From positions 120,116 through 184,115 of the forward strand of contig NZ_JABEQN010000007.1 in assembly GCF_014174165.1 (NCBI RefSeq): 64,000 bases of DNA. Reading direction: 5' to 3'. Origin of the DNA: Gluconacetobacter dulcium (GTDB lineage: Bacteria > Pseudomonadota > Alphaproteobacteria > Acetobacterales > Acetobacteraceae). Every line of letters starts with the position of its first letter. Positions within the stretch are counted from its first letter, which is position 1. Position numbers and translations under genes: made by a program. Below the pieces are notes generated by a model. The model had not been told where the DNA came from, made no database searches, and saw only the letters and a list, made by a program, of their open reading frames with translations. Below, piece after piece: positions 37,142 through 45,900 of this stretch.

Positions 37142-39562
37142 TCAGAGCGTGACGTTGTAGGGATAGGCGGCGGTAATCGTCGTGGTGCCGTCCGTCGCCG
37201 TCAGGGTCAGCGTGTGCCGCCCGGCCGTCGGTGGCGGCGTGAGCCCGTCGCCGACATAGATGGTCAGCGGGATCATGACGGCGGCCAGCACCGAGGCGTT
37301 GCCGGTAACGATCAGGCCGCGCCCGGTGTCCGTCGCGGCGACGGCCGCGCCATCTGGCCCCATCACCTGCCCGCCGGTCTCGTCCGGCTCGATCGTGACC
37401 GTCATCTCGACAAACGGGTCGGTGTTGGCGACCGTCAGGATCCCCGAAAACGGGGTGATCCCGGCCGATGGCCTGGACACCGGCAGGACCTGTCCGTCCG
37501 CCGGCAGATGCACCCAGGTCATGGCGCTGCCCACCCCCTGGACGGCGTAGGTCGCATTGACCGTCGTGCCGTCCGGCGCGGCAAGCGCCATGGCGATCGT
37601 GGCGGGGCCGGCGGCGAGCGGTCGGGCCTGAAACATGGTCTTGACGGCCGTGATCCGCTCGGCGGTGCCGGTGATCTGGAGCGTGCCGCTATCGGGCTGG
37701 GTATAGCCCCCGGCGAAATGATCGTCGAAAATCTGCAATGCGCAGCCCGATGATGTGACGGTCAGGGTCATGACCGCATTGCGGTCGCTCCCGAGATTTT
37801 CCACATGCCAGTCGGAGGCGAGCGCCCGCATGGTCGAGAGCGGGAGCTGATCCGGCGCATCCGTCGTGGCCGGCACGTCAATGGCGATTTTCGGCACGCA
37901 GGCAGGCAGCACCGCAGAGGTCACGGCGACCGTCGTTGGCGCGGCCGAGACGGCGGGCAGGGCAGGCGGCACGATCTCCAGCACGCGCGAGGCGAGCAGG
38001 CCGGTATCGTCCGTGACGTCGATATACAGATAGCGACGCGGCTGGCCCCGGCTGTATGGCGCGGCCGGGACGGTGACGGTGCCCGTGCTGTTGGTCCCGC
38101 TCGATGCCAGATAATGCCGGCCGGCGAGCGCGGTGCCGTCGCGCGTGGTCCAGCGCGCCGTGGCGGGCAGGTCGCTGATGTCCAGCGTCACGGGGATATC
38201 GGCAATCGTCACCTGCACCGTCTGGCGGCGTACCGGGTAGAGCGGCCAGCCGGACATCTGGCCGATGCCGTATCCCAAAGGTTCCGCCGTTTTGTCATAC
38301 CATTTAAAGATGACATCAAAGGTTTTCGGCGGCAGGCCGGGGAGGCGCGGCGTGATCGGGATATAGGCCGCCACCTCCTGCCAGCCCGGCGGGATCATCA
38401 GGCCGCCCTCGGTGTCCTCGTAATCGGTGCCGGCATGGCCCGAGCCGTCGGCGGTCTCCCAGGTGATCGTCCGGGGGATCGTGTCGGTAAACGGCACCGT
38501 CAGCACCGCTTTGGCGGTGAGCGGCTGCACCGTGCTTGCCGTATGGGGCTTGATACCGGTGTAGATCATCCGATTGAGCACGATGGCGGGCGGCATGTTC
38601 TGGCTGTCGCCATCCCCGGCCGCCGCGATCGTCACGCCGGTTTTGGCGCGATCCATCGTCAGGGCGGTGGACGCCTTGCCCGTCCGCGTCGCAGCTTTTT
38701 CTTCGACACGGCCGCCCCCCGCGAAGGCGGCCCCCATCTCGCCGCCGGACTTTTGTGGCACCACGAAGCCGGTCCCGTTGCTGGGCCGGTGATCGTGTCC
38801 CTGATCGTTTACCGGGTGATCATGCCCGTCATCGGTGAGCGGATGCGCGTGGGCCTGCGCGGCCTGGTTGCCGCCGCGTGCCCCGAGCTGGGTGCCGTCG
38901 AGGCCCGCGCCGGCTCGCGTGACCCGACCGGCGGCCGTGCCGCCCATCGTGTCGAGGCCAAATACGGCACGCCCGCGCAGATCGGGCAGGGCAAACGTCG
39001 TGCTGCCGTCGCCGCCCCCGAAACGGGTGCCGACCACGGCAAACAGCGCGGCGTAGGTGGTGCGGCTGACCAGCCGGCCGTCGCACAGCAGCCAGCCGGG
39101 CGGGGCAGTCGGGCCGGCCATCTTGACGATGGCGCCGGCCGGAAACCAGCTTACGGGCGTATAATGGGCACTCAGCCACGCGCGATCGGCGTAGTTGGCG
39201 GCGAGCCAACCGCGATCGGCCAGGATCTGGTCGCCCGCGCGCGCCAGGCCGTCGCCATCGAGCAGCGGCAGATATTCCGCCGGCACCTCGTTGTAGACAT
39301 CGACGCCGCCGGCGAAATTGAGCGGCGCGGTGCCGCCGGCCGTGGTGCCCCTGATGAGCGTGCGCGCCAGCGTGACCGGCCCGGTGACGTCCAGTGTGCC
39401 GATGCCCCATTCGGCCTGAGCACCGTCGTTCGCGAAATAATAGACCGATCCCCCGGCCGGGAATGCCGCCGCGAACAGCCGCCGGTCCTGCGGCGCGCCG
39501 TCGAGCGTAAACGGCCCCGTGCCCGGCGTCGTGGCCACCTCATGCACGAAATCTGCCAGCAT
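37142..39562 (-). CDS. Tail fibre with phage collar domain and Calx-beta-like modules
   Basis: The 806-residue product has an N-terminal half nearly parallel to the next upstream protein (TLDVTGPVTLARTLIRGTTA, GGTAPLNFAGGVDVYNEVP) and the tail collar motif APPGWLLCDGRLVSRTTYA and ALPDLRGRAVFGLD with His-rich repeats (AHAHPLTDDGHDHP). Its C-terminal 450 residues are Ig/Calx-beta-like repeats (PFTDTIPRTITWETADGSGH, AVTSAVLPACVPK and similar). It probably forms the tail-tip fibre shaft. GGAGA precedes the ATG. Confidence 0.8.
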   Translation of the reverse strand: MLADFVHEVATTPGTGPFTLDGAPQDRRLFAAAFPAGGSVYYFANDGAQAEWGIGTLDVTGPVTLARTLIRGTTAGGTAPLNFAGGVDVYNEVPAEYLPLLDGDGLARAGDQILADRGWLAANYADRAWLSAHYTPVSWFPAGAIVKMAGPTAPPGWLLCDGRLVSRTTYAALFAVVGTRFGGGDGSTTFALPDLRGRAVFGLDTMGGTAAGRVTRAGAGLDGTQLGARGGNQAAQAHAHPLTDDGHDHPVNDQGHDHRPSNGTGFVVPQKSGGEMGAAFAGGGRVEEKAATRTGKASTALTMDRAKTGVTIAAAGDGDSQNMPPAIVLNRMIYTGIKPHTASTVQPLTAKAVLTVPFTDTIPRTITWETADGSGHAGTDYEDTEGGLMIPPGWQEVAAYIPITPRLPGLPPKTFDVIFKWYDKTAEPLGYGIGQMSGWPLYPVRRQTVQVTIADIPVTLDISDLPATARWTTRDGTALAGRHYLASSGTNSTGTVTVPAAPYSRGQPRRYLYIDVTDDTGLLASRVLEIVPPALPAVSAAPTTVAVTSAVLPACVPKIAIDVPATTDAPDQLPLSTMRALASDWHVENLGSDRNAVMTLTVTSSGCALQIFDDHFAGGYTQPDSGTLQITGTAERITAVKTMFQARPLAAGPATIAMALAAPDGTTVNATYAVQGVGSAMTWVHLPADGQVLPVSRPSAGITPFSGILTVANTDPFVEMTVTIEPDETGGQVMGPDGAAVAATDTGRGLIVTGNASVLAAVMIPLTIYVGDGLTPPPTAGRHTLTLTATDGTTTITAAYPYNVTL

Positions 39563-39574
39563 GGCCGGTCTCCG

Positions 39575-40606
39575 TTACGCCGGCGCGCCGGCATAGATGA
39601 TAAAATTGAGCATGATGGCGGGCGGCATGTTCTGGCTGTCGCCATCCCCGGCCGAGCCGATCGTGATGCCGGTCGCCGCCTTGCCGATGGTGACGCCCGT
39701 GGTCGCCGAGGCGGTGCGCGCCGTGGCCCGCTCGTCGTCGTCGCCGCCGCCGGCGAACCCGGCATCGATCTCGCCGCCGGATTTTTGCGGCACGACGAAG
39801 CCGGTGCCGCTGCTGGGCGGGTGGTCATGGCCAGGATCGTCCAGCGGGTGGACGTGGCCGCCGTCGGTCAGCTCGTGCGTATGAGACTGTGCGAGCTGAC
39901 TGCCGCCGACCGCTCCGAGCTGGCCGCCGTCGATCCCCGAGCCGTCCGAGGTGACCAGGCCGGCGGCCATGCCGCCCATATTATCGACGCCAAACGCCGC
40001 CCGGCCGCGCATATCGGGCACCGCAAAGGTGGTGCTGCCGTCACCCGCGCCGTATGTGGTGCCGATCGCGGCAAACAGCGCCGCATAGGTGGCGCGGCTG
40101 ATGAGCTGCCCGTAGCAGAGCAGCCAGCCGGGGGGCGCCGTGGCGCCGGGATATTCGACCGTCACCCCGGCCGGAAACCAGCCGGCGGCGGCGTAATTGT
40201 CGTCCACCCACTGGCGGTTGGGATAGTTGGCGTCCACCCATGCGCGATCGGCAAGGACCGCATCGCCGGCCCGCGCCAGGCCGTCGTCACCGATAAGCGG
40301 CAGGCACTCGGCCGGCACCTGGTTGTAGACATCGACGCCGCCGGCGAAATTGAGCGGCGCGGTGCCGCCGGCCGTGGTGCCTCGGATCGTCGCGCGGGTC
40401 AGCGTGACGGGGCCGGACACGTCCAGCGTGCCGACGCCCCATTCCGCCTGGGTGCCGTCGTCGGCAAAATAATAGACCGACCCGCCCGACGGAAACGCTG
40501 CCGCGAACGATCGCCGGTCGGGGGCGGCGCCATTGAGCGTGATGACGCCTGTGCCGGGATTGGTTGCCGTCTCCAGCACAAAATTTGCGAGAAATGATGC
40601 GGCCAT
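39575..40606 (-). CDS. Tail collar-domain fibre protein (shorter paralogue)
   Basis: The 343-residue product contains the tail collar fold (PGATAPPGWLLCYGQLISRA, FAVPDMRGRAAFGVDNMGG), His-rich turns (SHTHELTDGGHVHP, HDHPPSSGTGF) and an N-terminal module (ANFVLETATNPGTGVITLNG). It is clearly paralogous to the N-terminal part of the next gene. Gene order places it after the distal tail proteins. Ends in MLNFIIYAGAPA. Confidence 0.82.
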   Translation of the reverse strand: MAASFLANFVLETATNPGTGVITLNGAAPDRRSFAAAFPSGGSVYYFADDGTQAEWGVGTLDVSGPVTLTRATIRGTTAGGTAPLNFAGGVDVYNQVPAECLPLIGDDGLARAGDAVLADRAWVDANYPNRQWVDDNYAAAGWFPAGVTVEYPGATAPPGWLLCYGQLISRATYAALFAAIGTTYGAGDGSTTFAVPDMRGRAAFGVDNMGGMAAGLVTSDGSGIDGGQLGAVGGSQLAQSHTHELTDGGHVHPLDDPGHDHPPSSGTGFVVPQKSGGEIDAGFAGGGDDDERATARTASATTGVTIGKAATGITIGSAGDGDSQNMPPAIMLNFIIYAGAPA

Positions 40607-41367
40607 CAGAGACGTTCCGTCATGGTCAGTGTGATCGAATGCCGGTCCGCCGCGCCGAACGGATTGGACAGGTCGCCGCCCGAGAGGCGCCCGAACAGCG
40701 CCTGCTCCGCCAGCGTGGTGGCGTCGGCGCCGGGGTCGGGAAGGAACAGGATATTTTGTCCGGTCGCGGCGGCACGCAGGATCTGGTCGAGCACGGCCGC
40801 GTCGGCATCGCCAAGCGACTGGTGCGCGATCGAGGCGGTGCGCTGATACCAGCGGGCCTCGACAAACTCGGTCCCGGCCAGGGAGGTCAGGCTGTCCTGC
40901 CCCAAGGCCCGGCCGACCGTGCTGTCGGTCGAGAAATTCCGCGCGGGCTGCCAGAGCGGGCCGACATAGGCCAGCGGCAGGTCCAGCCAGCCGTCAGGGT
41001 TGGTCGGATCGTTGACGGTGATCCGCACGCTGTCGCCCGTCACCGTGGCCGGCGCGACGGCAAGTGTCTGCCCGCCGACCACCGGGCCGCCCGAGGCCGA
41101 CCAGACGCCCGTGGCGCCGTTATAGACCGTCACCGACCAGGTCGCGCCCGCCGTCAGGTTGGTGCGGTGGAAACTGACCACCCGGATCGGCGAGGCTCCG
41201 GACCAGGCCACGGTCAGGCCGGCCGTGGTGCGGGGCACGCGCCAGCCCAGGCTGGCCGCCCCCTGCTGGTTGCGCAGGTTGGACACCGGCAGGCGCGCGA
41301 CCTGCGCATCGGCCGTCAGCGTCGCGTCGAGGACGCGATTCTGCCAGCCGAAACCACAAATTTGCAT
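40606..41367 (-). CDS. Distal tail protein (function inferred from position)
   Basis: The 253-residue product starts MQICGFGWQNRVLDATLTAD and contains WRVPRTTAGLTVAWSGASPI, WLDLPLAYVGPLWQPARNF and LSNPFGAADRHSITLTMTER. No defining motif was recognised. Its size and position between the hub-like 540-residue protein and the collar proteins suggest a distal tail or baseplate component. The stop overlaps the start of the collar gene by one base. Confidence 0.65.
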   Translation of the reverse strand: MQICGFGWQNRVLDATLTADAQVARLPVSNLRNQQGAASLGWRVPRTTAGLTVAWSGASPIRVVSFHRTNLTAGATWSVTVYNGATGVWSASGGPVVGGQTLAVAPATVTGDSVRITVNDPTNPDGWLDLPLAYVGPLWQPARNFSTDSTVGRALGQDSLTSLAGTEFVEARWYQRTASIAHQSLGDADAAVLDQILRAAATGQNILFLPDPGADATTLAEQALFGRLSGGDLSNPFGAADRHSITLTMTERL

Positions 41368-41370
41368 GGA

Positions 41371-42993
41371 TCACACCACTATCTGGATCGTCACGTAGCC
41401 GTCGGTGGACTGGATCTGCTCACTGACCACGATGCCCGGCGCGCCGCCGGTCAGCCCCACGGCCGGAGCCTGGAGCCAGACTGGATCGCCCAGGTCGAGC
41501 GACCAGGCGTAATCCTGCGGCACATTGACGGCCCACAGCCGCCTCTGGATGCCCCACAGCGCCCCGTGGCGGTCTGCAATCGTCTGGGCGTCGGCCTGGC
41601 TGGCCAGCGCCGTCGTGACCAGGGCCGGATCGTTGGGCACCCGCCAGCGGGATTTGATGTCGGTCGACCACCACACCGCTGTCCGGTCGGCCAGCGCCAC
41701 CAGAGACTGGCGGTCGGGCGATATCTGCGGATGCAGCGTCGAGCCGGCGGCCTGCGGGGTAAAATTGTGCTGCCAGCCGATCCGCCAGCGCCAGGTCGGC
41801 GGGCTGAGGGTATCGTCCAGGGAGACCGCCGTGATCTCGGTGATCACGTCCGCCGTCAGCGACGCCACGGGCTGGGTGGCACGGGTCGGCGCGGTCAGCA
41901 GGATCGGCCGCAGCGTGCCCGTCCGGGTCGGCACCAGCGAGAGCCCCAGCCCGGACAGCAGCGTGGTGACGGCCTGGGCGCCCGTGACGGCATCCGAGCC
42001 ATCCCAATACCAGCCCCCCGGCCACGGCGTGTCATGCGACACCGCAGGCCACGCCGGGTCGATGCAGGCCGCCGGCATCGCCACATCCTCCAGGATGAGC
42101 TGGCGCAGGATATCGACCACGGCCGTCGGCGCCGCCCCGGACCGAAACTGACCGGTCGCGTCGACGGTGATTGCGTAGACCGGCTTTGTCCCGAGACGAA
42201 TCCAGGTGCCGTTGCTGCCCGTCTGCACCGTATAGGTGCCGGGGGCGGGGCTGGCGGCGTAGAGATCGTCCACGGTGCCGCCGGCCGCGATCCCGCCGGC
42301 ATAGCCGCCCTCATACAGGGCCGTGATCGTCGCCGGGCCGTCCGACACCTGATAGACGTAATTGACGGCGTCGATCAGGGTTGGCGTCAGGTTGCAGGCC
42401 GTGCCGCGCAGGCGGGGCATTGCCCGGCCGGACACGTTGCTGTCGCCGTCCAGTTTGCCGGTGCCGCCATAGAGGGTCACCGGCATCGTGTTGTCGAGCC
42501 AATAGGTGGCGTCCAGCAGATCGACCGCGACCGTGGTCCGATCCGGCCGCCAGCCCCGACCCAGACCAGCGAACACCGGCACCAGGTCCGCAGCCGACGG
42601 ATCGACCCAGAGCCCGCGCGTGCCATCCCAATGTTTCCGGCCGGCGCGGATCCGCACCGGCAGGTGATCGTTGATCCGGGTCAGGATCGTGCTGTCCAGC
42701 GCCCCGCCGGGGTTGGACAGGGTGATCGAGCCAAACGACCGCGCCCCGCCCAGCGCATCGGCCGAGAGCGTCAGCGACCGGTCGATCGTAAACGCCTCGG
42801 AGACGTAAGGCGGATAGACATCCTCACCATCGACCAGCCCCGCGTCCGAAAAACGCAGGGTCTCGACATCCTCCAGAGCGGCTGATGGACTGACGACCAC
42901 GCCGTGGGGCCGCGTGCCATAGCCCGGCGCCGATGCGGCCGACGCGCTGGTCGCCGGCCGCACGATATCCAGTTCAACAGTACGGACCTGCAT
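41371..42993 (-). CDS. Tail hub/baseplate-like protein
   Basis: The 540-residue product has YVSEAFTIDRSLTLSADALG, DDTLSPPTWRWRIGWQHNFT and PVWLQAPAVGLTGGAPGIVV and other beta-rich segments. Its ATG overlaps the tape measure stop (TGATG). In siphophages the gene after the tape measure encodes the distal tail or hub protein; this is a positional assignment. Confidence 0.65.
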   Translation of the reverse strand: MQVRTVELDIVRPATSASAASAPGYGTRPHGVVVSPSAALEDVETLRFSDAGLVDGEDVYPPYVSEAFTIDRSLTLSADALGGARSFGSITLSNPGGALDSTILTRINDHLPVRIRAGRKHWDGTRGLWVDPSAADLVPVFAGLGRGWRPDRTTVAVDLLDATYWLDNTMPVTLYGGTGKLDGDSNVSGRAMPRLRGTACNLTPTLIDAVNYVYQVSDGPATITALYEGGYAGGIAAGGTVDDLYAASPAPGTYTVQTGSNGTWIRLGTKPVYAITVDATGQFRSGAAPTAVVDILRQLILEDVAMPAACIDPAWPAVSHDTPWPGGWYWDGSDAVTGAQAVTTLLSGLGLSLVPTRTGTLRPILLTAPTRATQPVASLTADVITEITAVSLDDTLSPPTWRWRIGWQHNFTPQAAGSTLHPQISPDRQSLVALADRTAVWWSTDIKSRWRVPNDPALVTTALASQADAQTIADRHGALWGIQRRLWAVNVPQDYAWSLDLGDPVWLQAPAVGLTGGAPGIVVSEQIQSTDGYVTIQIVV

Positions 42994-45900
42994 CAGCGCA
43001 TCGCCAGGCCACGGGTGTTCTGTTGGTAAGCGGCTTTCATGGCATCCACCGATTTTTGGAGAGTGGCGATCGCCGTCGTGACCGCCGTTGTCTGGTTGTT
43101 GGTGGCATCGACGGCCTGCTGCGCCAGTTTCGACGCCAGATTAGCCGTCAACGCCCCGGTGTCGGCGCCGGTGAGCGACTGGAGCAGTTGCGTGTTCTGC
43201 TGGAAGAGCTGGGCATAATCGGTGCCAGAGCCGTAGAGCGTTTTGCCCAGCCCAAGCTCGGTCTGCATCTCCGACTGGATCCGCGACAGGGCCTCGTAAT
43301 CACCGCCCTGCGCCGCCTGGTAATCCGACATCAGCGTGGATTTCGCCGCGTCGAACTGGTCCTGCACCGACAGGGGCGATGCGTCGGACGTCAGCAGGCC
43401 CTGGGCGTAGGATGACAGGCTGGTATAGACCGACGCGACCGACTGCTGCGCCTGCGACAGATACTCTTTCTGCTGGGCGATGCTGGTGCCGTTATACTGT
43501 GCCTGGATCTGCAACCGCTCGGCCGCCAGCGTCTTTTCCAGGTCCGTCATCTGATGCTGGTAGGTGACGTTGCTGGCGTAGCTGTCGCCCAGATAGGATT
43601 CCCAGCTATCCTTGAGCTGCTGGATCTCCTGATCGCCCGAGACCTTCTGATTCAGGAGGTCGGCGCCCTTCTGGTCGCCGTTGGCAGACAAAAGCCGGGC
43701 CTGCACCGACAAGTCGGACTGGTCGAGCTGCCGGGTCTCCGACGCGATCATCTGCGCGGCGATGGCAGCGCCCTTGTCCAGCAGGACCTGGGCATCCATT
43801 CCGTACTGTTCGGCCTGCCGCGCGGCGTTCTGGTAACTGCGCGTCAGGTCATCGACCTGCGAGGACAGGCTTTCCGAACCGCTGTCCGTGATATCCAGCA
43901 GGCCCTTCAGGGTGCTGATCTCGCTGGTCAGCGCATCGGTCGAGATGCTTTTGCCATCGAGCTGCGCCAGCATCGTGCCTAGATCGCCGGTATAGCCGTC
44001 GATATGGTCGACCGTGACCTTGGTTGCGCTGTCGAATTTGGTGACATGCACGCCGAGATTGTCCAGCGCGTCGGCCGTCTGCTTGAGCGCCGTGAGCGTG
44101 CTGCCATAGGTCCCGACGGAATCAAACGAGGACGGCATGCCGCCCGCAAGGGCCTTGTTGAACGTGTCATCGCTGCTGGTCAGGCCAATACCGCCCAGCA
44201 GGGATGCAAGATCGGTCGAGCGGGTCTTGCTGCCCTTTTTGTAATGCCCGACGCTGCCATAACTGCCGTCGTCAACGGAGGCACCGACGCTGTCCAGCAG
44301 GTCGTTGATGCTGTCGAGCTGGGTCTGTAATCCAGCCGTCACGTCATCGGATGTATGCTTGGTCCGCGAGCCGCTGATCGAAAGCTGGCCGTTGGATCCG
44401 GCCACATCGTCATAGGCCCAATGCGAGGTCGAAAACAGACCGCCGATCAGGCCGCCGAGGCCGCCGAGGACAGTCCCGCCGATTGCCGCGCCCAGCGGGC
44501 CGAAAAGCGCCGCGCCGGCGCCAGTGCCAATCGCAGTCCCGGCGAGAGACCCGATTGTGCCGCCGGAGCCGCCCCCGATGCCGCCGAGCATCGAGCCGAT
44601 CGACATGCCGCCAGCCACGCCACCGAGGACACCGCCCGCCCACTGGCCGGTCGAGTAGCCCGACGAACGGATCCCGGTTACCGAGATATGTTCGCTTCCG
44701 TCGTTTCCGGCATCAAAATTCGGGTTTACGTCGGTCCCTGACCCCCCGAATGGATCGCCGCTGCTGGCCGCGTTCCGGCGCATGTTGAATAATTGGCCGA
44801 TGCTGAAACCAGAGGACGAGACGTCACCAGACGAGGACGTCGATGTCCCTTCGCTCAACAGGCCGAACATGTCGTCAAGCGTATTGCGCGTGCCACCGTC
44901 GATCGAGTTGAGCAGCGGGTTGATCAGGGCAAGCTTGGCGATCATCGTGACCACCTGGCTCTCGATCCCCTGGAGCGCAGATTTGAAATTCACCCCTGCG
45001 CCGGCACCCTGGATCAACGCCTGGGTGATGTCGCCGCTGATCGTGTCCGCCATCGAGGACAGCGAGCCCGTCAGGTCCGACAGGACAGCCTGCTGGTGCT
45101 GGTAATCTGCCGTAGCCTGCGCCACGGCCCCGCTCAGGGAGATAAAGTCCTGAGCTTCTTGCGGCAGCACGTCACCGTATTTCCGATGCTCGGTCAGCTC
45201 GGCCTGCATGATTGCCAGACTGACACTGCGCTGATCGGCGTTCTGCCCGATCGCGGCCGTTTCAGCCTGGATCATCGTCAGATTATCGGAAAGCCCAGCA
45301 TTCTGCTGGAGCTGCTGCGCCCGCATCTGGGCTGCCGACGAGGCATCGAGTGCAGCCGTCCGATCGTTGACGGCTTTGGTGAATTGCGCTGATTTCGGAT
45401 CGAAGTCCTGCAACGCCTCTGTATAGGCTTGCTGATAGTTCGTGGCATGCTGGAGAGCTGCCGCCGAACCGCCAGCCGCATCCGCAATGGCGGACTGGGA
45501 TTGCGCCTGACGCTTCGCGGCATCGGTGCCATCCTGATAGGCCGCCGCGAGTTGCTGCTGGCGGGCAGTCAGGGCCTGTGCCAGCGCCTGCTGGTCAACG
45601 CCGGTTCCGCGCGCAGTATGGCCGAACTGCGCCACGATCTCGGCCATACTGCGCCAATAGCCGCTCTGTGCCTGGAGCGGGTCGAGGCCATCACGCAGAC
45701 CCTGGGTGATCTTCTCCTGCGGCGAGAGTGTATTGGCCAGTTCGACGCGGGCGGCGGCGATCTTCTCACCGGTTTCCTGCCATGCGGCCGATCCTTTCGT
45801 CTGAGCGGCCAGCAGCTTTTGTTCGGAGGCGATATAGGCTTCGATTTCCGAACGCTGCTGCGAGTAGCTGGATGAGGAATAACCACCTGCATCCGTAGAG

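Noticed and set aside
37805..40597. 930-codon plus-strand ORF opposite the tail collar genes
   Set aside because: It is antisense to two paralogous collar genes, and its internal repeats simply mirror that duplication.
40564..42885. 773-codon plus-strand ORF opposite the distal tail genes
   Set aside because: No domain, and composition typical of a high-GC shadow.
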